A DNA stretch of 8,620 bases, from NCBI GenBank assembly GCA_029212425.1, contig JARGNC010000112.1:1-8620 (forward strand), read 5' to 3'. The notes below the pieces were generated by a model that searched no databases, was not told the DNA's origin, and saw only the letters and a program-made list of their open reading frames with translations. Below, one piece after another: positions 5,963-8,620 of this stretch; the first letter of the stretch is position 1, and the number at the start of each line of letters is the position of its first letter. This DNA comes from Phycisphaerales bacterium (GTDB lineage Bacteria > Planctomycetota > Phycisphaerae > Phycisphaerales > UBA1924). The position numbers and the translations under genes are program-made.

Positions 5963-7114
5963 TCAGAGATTGACGACTGTGTTTGTTGTAGAGCTTTCGA
6001 CGCAGGCTTCGACGAAGCGGACGCCTTGCTTTCCGGCGCTCATGGTTGGGATGAGCTGGGCGAGGCGTGATGGCTCGGTGTTGTTGCGATGCGCGTGTAT
6101 GTGGTCGGCGACTCCTCGGTAGATGTTGGCGAAGGCTTCGAGGTAACCTTCTGGGTGTCCTGCTGGGATGCGCGATGAGAGCTCGGCGTCTTGGTGGAGC
6201 TCTGGGCCGCCTCGGGTGTAGGTGGTTGGGTTGGCGTCGAGTTTGGTGACGACGAGATTGTCGGGGGCTTCCTGATTCCATTCGATGGATCCAAGCTCGC
6301 AGTGGATTCGGATGGTGAGGGCGTTGGACTTTCCGATGCAGATTTGGGATGCGGTGAGGACGGCGTGGGCGCCCGATTCGTAGTTGATCATGACGCTTGC
6401 GTCGTCGTCGAGGGCGCGGTTGGGGACGAAGGCTTTGAGTGTTGCGTACACAGATTGCGGTTCTTGATTGGTGATGAATGCGAGGAGGTTCTCGGCGTGG
6501 GTCCCGATGTCTCCGAGGGCTCCGGCGAGTCCGGCTCTGGTTGGGTCGACGCGCCAGGATGCTTGTTTTTGGCCGGAGGATTCAAGATCAGTCGCGAGCC
6601 AACCTTGGTGGTATTCAACGAAGGCTTTGCGGAGTGGGCCGAGCTCTCCGGAGTTGATGAAGGCGCGGGCTTGGCGGACCATAGGGTACCCGGTGTAGTT
6701 GTAGGTGACGCAGCAGAGGAGGGATTTGGACTCCGCGAGTTGTTGGAGTTCTTCTGCTTGCTCGGAGGTGTGGGTTGCGGGTTTGTCGAGGACGACATGG
6801 AATCCCGCTTCGAGCGCGGCTTTGGCGATGGGGAAGTGCGTGTCGTTGGGGGTGACGATGACGATGAAGTCTACCTTGTCGTCGCGGGCGGATTCTTGTT
6901 GAAGGAGTTCTTGGTAGGTTCCGTAGGACCGATCATTTGTAAGACCGAGTTGCTTGGTGCTTTCGTGAGAGCGTTCGGGAGTTGATGAGAGGGCGCCGGC
7001 GACGAGGGTGGCGGTGTTGTCAAGAGCGATGGCTTTGCGGTGGACTTCTCCAATGAAGGCACCACTGCCTCCACCAATCATGGCGTATGTGAGGGGGGGC
7101 TGGGGTGTGCTCAT
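5963..7114 (-). CDS. Gfo/Idh/MocA family NAD(P)-dependent oxidoreductase
   Basis: This is a 383-residue protein. The N-terminal Rossmann fold shows GGGSGAF (14-20), VTPNDTHFPIAKAALEAG (88-104) and DKP at 110-112, the counterpart of the family's EKP motif with aspartate for glutamate. The C-terminal domain carries GDIGTHAEN (201-209), with D202 and H206 in the positions of the catalytic motif. The GAFIGEVHR block (18-26) marks a subfamily often found beside DUF1080 and isomerase genes. It would oxidise or reduce a sugar ring hydroxyl using a nicotinamide cofactor. The start at 7114 is set by the family's beginning and by AAGGA upstream. The frame stays open further upstream to 7639, but that extension is arginine- and proline-rich sequence antisense in character. 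ATG overlaps the isomerase stop as ATGA, implying translational coupling. There is no obvious signal peptide, so it is likely cytoplasmic. Confidence 0.9.
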   Translation of the reverse strand: MSTPQPPLTYAMIGGGSGAFIGEVHRKAIALDNTATLVAGALSSTPERSHESTKQLGLTNDRSYGTYQELLQQESARDDKVDFIVIVTPNDTHFPIAKAALEAGFHVVLDKPATHTSEQAEELQQLAESKSLLCCVTYNYTGYPMVRQARAFINSGELGPLRKAFVEYHQGWLATDLESSGQKQASWRVDPTRAGLAGALGDIGTHAENLLAFITNQEPQSVYATLKAFVPNRALDDDASVMINYESGAHAVLTASQICIGKSNALTIRIHCELGSIEWNQEAPDNLVVTKLDANPTTYTRGGPELHQDAELSSRIPAGHPEGYLEAFANIYRGVADHIHAHRNNTEPSRLAQLIPTMSAGKQGVRFVEACVESSTTNTVVNL

Positions 7115-8118
7115 GCTTGGTCGTCCTTGTCGAATGCTGCATCGAAGGCGCGGTTGTTTGATGGGAAGTCGAGTCCTGCTACGAACTCGGCGGCTTCTTG
7201 AGCGCCGTGCTCGCGGTCCATGGCGCTGTCTTCCCATTCGACGCTGAGTGGTCCTATGTAGTTGATGCGGTTGAGCGCGCGGATGATGGATTCGAAATCG
7301 ACATCGCCTCGTCCTGGGGATCGGAAATCCCAGCCTCTTTGGTGGTGTCCGAAGGAGAGGTGGCTTGAGAGGATGGAGTTTGAGCCGTCGAGGGTAGTGG
7401 CGGCGTCTTTGATGTGGACGTGGAAGATGCGGTCGGGGAACTGGTTGATGAGTTGGACGGGGTCGAGTCCTTGCCAGATCAGGTGTGAGGGGTCGAAGTT
7501 GATCCCGAAGGCGGGGTGGTCCCCCACTGCTTGGAGGGCGCGGCGGAAGGTGATGATGTCGTAGGCGATCTCGGTTGGGTGGACTTCGAGAGCGAACTTG
7601 ATGTTGTGTTTCGTGAAGGCGTCGAGGATTGGGGTCCACTGGGATGCGAAGTGTTGGTAGCCCTCGTTGATGTCTTGGTCGGAGGTTGGGGGGAAGAAGT
7701 AGAGTTTGTGCCAGATGGGGGAGCCGGTGAATCCGTTGACGACGGAGACTCCGAGTTTGCTCGCGGCTTGGGCGGCGTCGATCATGTTTTGGGCGGCGCG
7801 TTTTTGGACGCCTTCCGCTTGTCCGTCTCCCCAGATGTGGTCTGGGAGGATTGATTGGTGTCGGGAGTCGATGGGGTCGGAGACGGCTTGTCCGACTAGG
7901 TGGTTGGAGATGGCGTGGCAGGAGAGGCCGTGCTGTGCGAGGGTGTCGAGTTGGGACTGGCAGTAGTTGTCTTCGGAGAGGGCGCGGTTGATGTCGAAGT
8001 GGTCACCCCAGCAGGCGAGTTCGAGTCCTGTGTATCCCCATGATGCGGCTTTTTCGGCGAGGACGGCGAGGGGCATGTCGGCCCATTGTCCGGTGAAGAG
8101 GGTGATGGGTCTAGACAT
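7111..8118 (-). CDS. Sugar phosphate isomerase/epimerase family TIM-barrel protein
   Basis: This is a 335-residue xylose-isomerase-like TIM barrel. Probable metal ligands are E178 (FALEVHP), D209 (INFDPSH), H235 (HVHIKD) and E294 (SVEWED), in the order typical of the family. Further marks are ACWGDHF (35-41) and GFTGSPIW (129-136). Family members isomerise or epimerise sugars, or act as lyases or hydratases on keto-sugars. In the gut Bacteroides 3-keto-glycoside cluster a member of this fold is thought to take part in glycoside cleavage, and that is a reasonable guess here. The start at 8118 has GGAG six bases upstream. It is the first gene of a two-gene unit with the oxidoreductase and is divergent from the permease. 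No signal peptide is seen, so it is probably cytoplasmic. The exact substrate is unknown. Confidence 0.9.
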   Translation of the reverse strand: MSRPITLFTGQWADMPLAVLAEKAASWGYTGLELACWGDHFDINRALSEDNYCQSQLDTLAQHGLSCHAISNHLVGQAVSDPIDSRHQSILPDHIWGDGQAEGVQKRAAQNMIDAAQAASKLGVSVVNGFTGSPIWHKLYFFPPTSDQDINEGYQHFASQWTPILDAFTKHNIKFALEVHPTEIAYDIITFRRALQAVGDHPAFGINFDPSHLIWQGLDPVQLINQFPDRIFHVHIKDAATTLDGSNSILSSHLSFGHHQRGWDFRSPGRGDVDFESIIRALNRINYIGPLSVEWEDSAMDREHGAQEAAEFVAGLDFPSNNRAFDAAFDKDDQA

Positions 8119-8217
8119 TGAACACTCCGGCGGGTTGACTGGACTGGCGGTTGGGATGGGATTCTGCTAGTCTCAACGCTCTCGATCCCATTTTCTACTC
8201 ACAGAGGATACACCAGA
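8119..8217. promoter_or_regulatory. Divergent promoter region between isomerase and permease genes
   Basis: A 99-base gap separates the two start codons and should hold both promoters. A TTGACT lies at 8135-8140, but no -10 box fits at 16-18 bases. ATGGGAT at 8156-8162 is mirrored by ATCCCAT at 8185-8191 (7-bp inverted repeat, 22-base spacer), a possible operator that could coordinate both transcription units. GACTG occurs twice in tandem at 8137-8146. AGAGGA at 8203-8208 is the permease ribosome binding site. Confidence 0.45.
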
Positions 8218-8620
8218 ATGGAAGCAAATGATCTGAATACCCATCGGCTCGGCGGAATCGTTGGGATGCAACTCTCGGCGATGATGTTTTTGCAGTTCTT
8301 CTTGTGGGGAGCATGGTATGTGACGATGGGGCCGTTCATGGCGGGAAGTTCGATGTCCCCTGAGACCATTGGCTGGGCATATTCGGTAGGTCCGATTGCG
8401 GCGATTGTTTCACCGTTCTTTCTTGGACTGTTTGCGGATCGATACTTTGCAACAGAACGGATTCTCGGCGTGCTGCATTTGCTCGGCGGGGTATTTTTGT
8501 GCCTCGCACCTATGGCTGCGGAGCAATCGTCATCGATGTTCATCGGTGCGATTATGCTCCACATGCTGTGCTACATGCCGACGCTTGGGCTGAGTAATAC
8601 GCTGGCGATGCACAACATGA
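8218..8620 (+). CDS. NupG-like nucleoside/sugar:H+ symporter family MFS permease, C-terminus cut by window edge
   Basis: The first 134 residues of a membrane transporter are present. The opening MQLSAMMFLQFFLWGAWYVTMG (17-38) is the hallmark first helix of the nucleoside:H+ symporter (NupG/XapB) branch of the major facilitator superfamily. Further helices lie near 50-70, 81-100 and 105-128. GLFADRYFATER (70-81) is the family loop motif between helices two and three, with D74, R75 and R81. AGAGGA at 8203-8208 lies nine bases before the ATG. In Planctomycetota and Bacteroidota such permeases often sit beside DUF1080 and Gfo/Idh/MocA genes, so the cargo may be a sugar or glycoside rather than a nucleoside; that is an inference. 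The rest of the gene lies beyond the window. Confidence 0.85.
   Translation, partial: MEANDLNTHRLGGIVGMQLSAMMFLQFFLWGAWYVTMGPFMAGSSMSPETIGWAYSVGPIAAIVSPFFLGLFADRYFATERILGVLHLLGGVFLCLAPMAAEQSSSMFIGAIMLHMLCYMPTLGLSNTLAMHNM

Noticed and set aside
5514..6281. 255-residue minus-strand frame across the convergent gene ends
   Set aside because: Its composition is rich in arginine, proline and histidine, and it covers the 3' ends of two recognised genes. No family features are present.
6191..6985. 264-residue plus-strand frame opposite the oxidoreductase
   Set aside because: It is glycine- and valine-rich, has no family motif, and is the complement of a well-supported gene. Long antisense frames are expected with this codon use.
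7115..7639. 175-residue upstream extension of the oxidoreductase frame
   Set aside because: It is arginine- and proline-rich, lies entirely within the isomerase gene, and precedes a normal family start with its own ribosome binding site.
8199..8564. 121-residue minus-strand frame opposite the permease
   Set aside because: It is the complement of a recognised membrane protein gene and shows no motif of its own.

Overview
The window looks like part of a chromosome from a Planctomycetota bacterium, most likely class Phycisphaerae. The evidence is a PEP-CTERM-type tail in the variant form PTPGS-hydrophobic-RRRR, a pseudopilin-like protein with a C-terminal H-Xn-DG element, two lamin-tail-domain (LTD) secreted proteins, and a two-domain DUF1080 lipoprotein next to a Gfo/Idh/MocA dehydrogenase, a TIM-barrel sugar isomerase-like protein and a NupG-type permease. 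No rRNA, tRNA, CRISPR array, insertion sequence or phage gene was seen. The taxonomic call rests on family content only.

Left part (1-3030): two minus-strand genes, a pseudopilin-like protein (949-1989) followed by an LTD secreted protein (1-872, cut by the window edge). They are read divergently from a plus-strand LTD/PEP-CTERM protein (2294-2953). The roughly 300-base gap between the divergent genes holds three perfect inverted repeats, the last directly against the ribosome binding site of the PEP-CTERM gene. A clear Rho-independent terminator closes that gene (2987-3021). These genes encode exported, surface or matrix-type proteins.

Middle (3034-4484, minus strand): a choice-of-anchor I family protein whose reading frame is broken. 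The first about 380 residues are in one frame and the last about 105 in another. The two frames both read family-like sequence from the same about 16 bases, as expected if one copy of a short tandem repeat was lost.

Right part (4761-8620): a likely sugar-catabolic cluster. In order these are a lipoprotein with two DUF1080 (3-keto-disaccharide hydrolase) domains (+), a Gfo/Idh/MocA oxidoreductase and a sugar phosphate isomerase/epimerase overlapping by ATGA (both -), then a NupG-like MFS permease (+, cut by the right edge). The same family combination is known from the 3-keto-glycoside route in gut Bacteroides, where a dehydrogenase oxidises a glycoside at C3, DUF1080 or isomerase-fold proteins cleave the activated bond, and the sugar is then reduced again. 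The proposal here is oxidation, cleavage and import of an unknown glycoside. The substrate and chemistry are inferred. The pathway family is known, so the cluster is not a new system. The two-domain DUF1080 protein and the broken anchor protein are the parts most worth checking.
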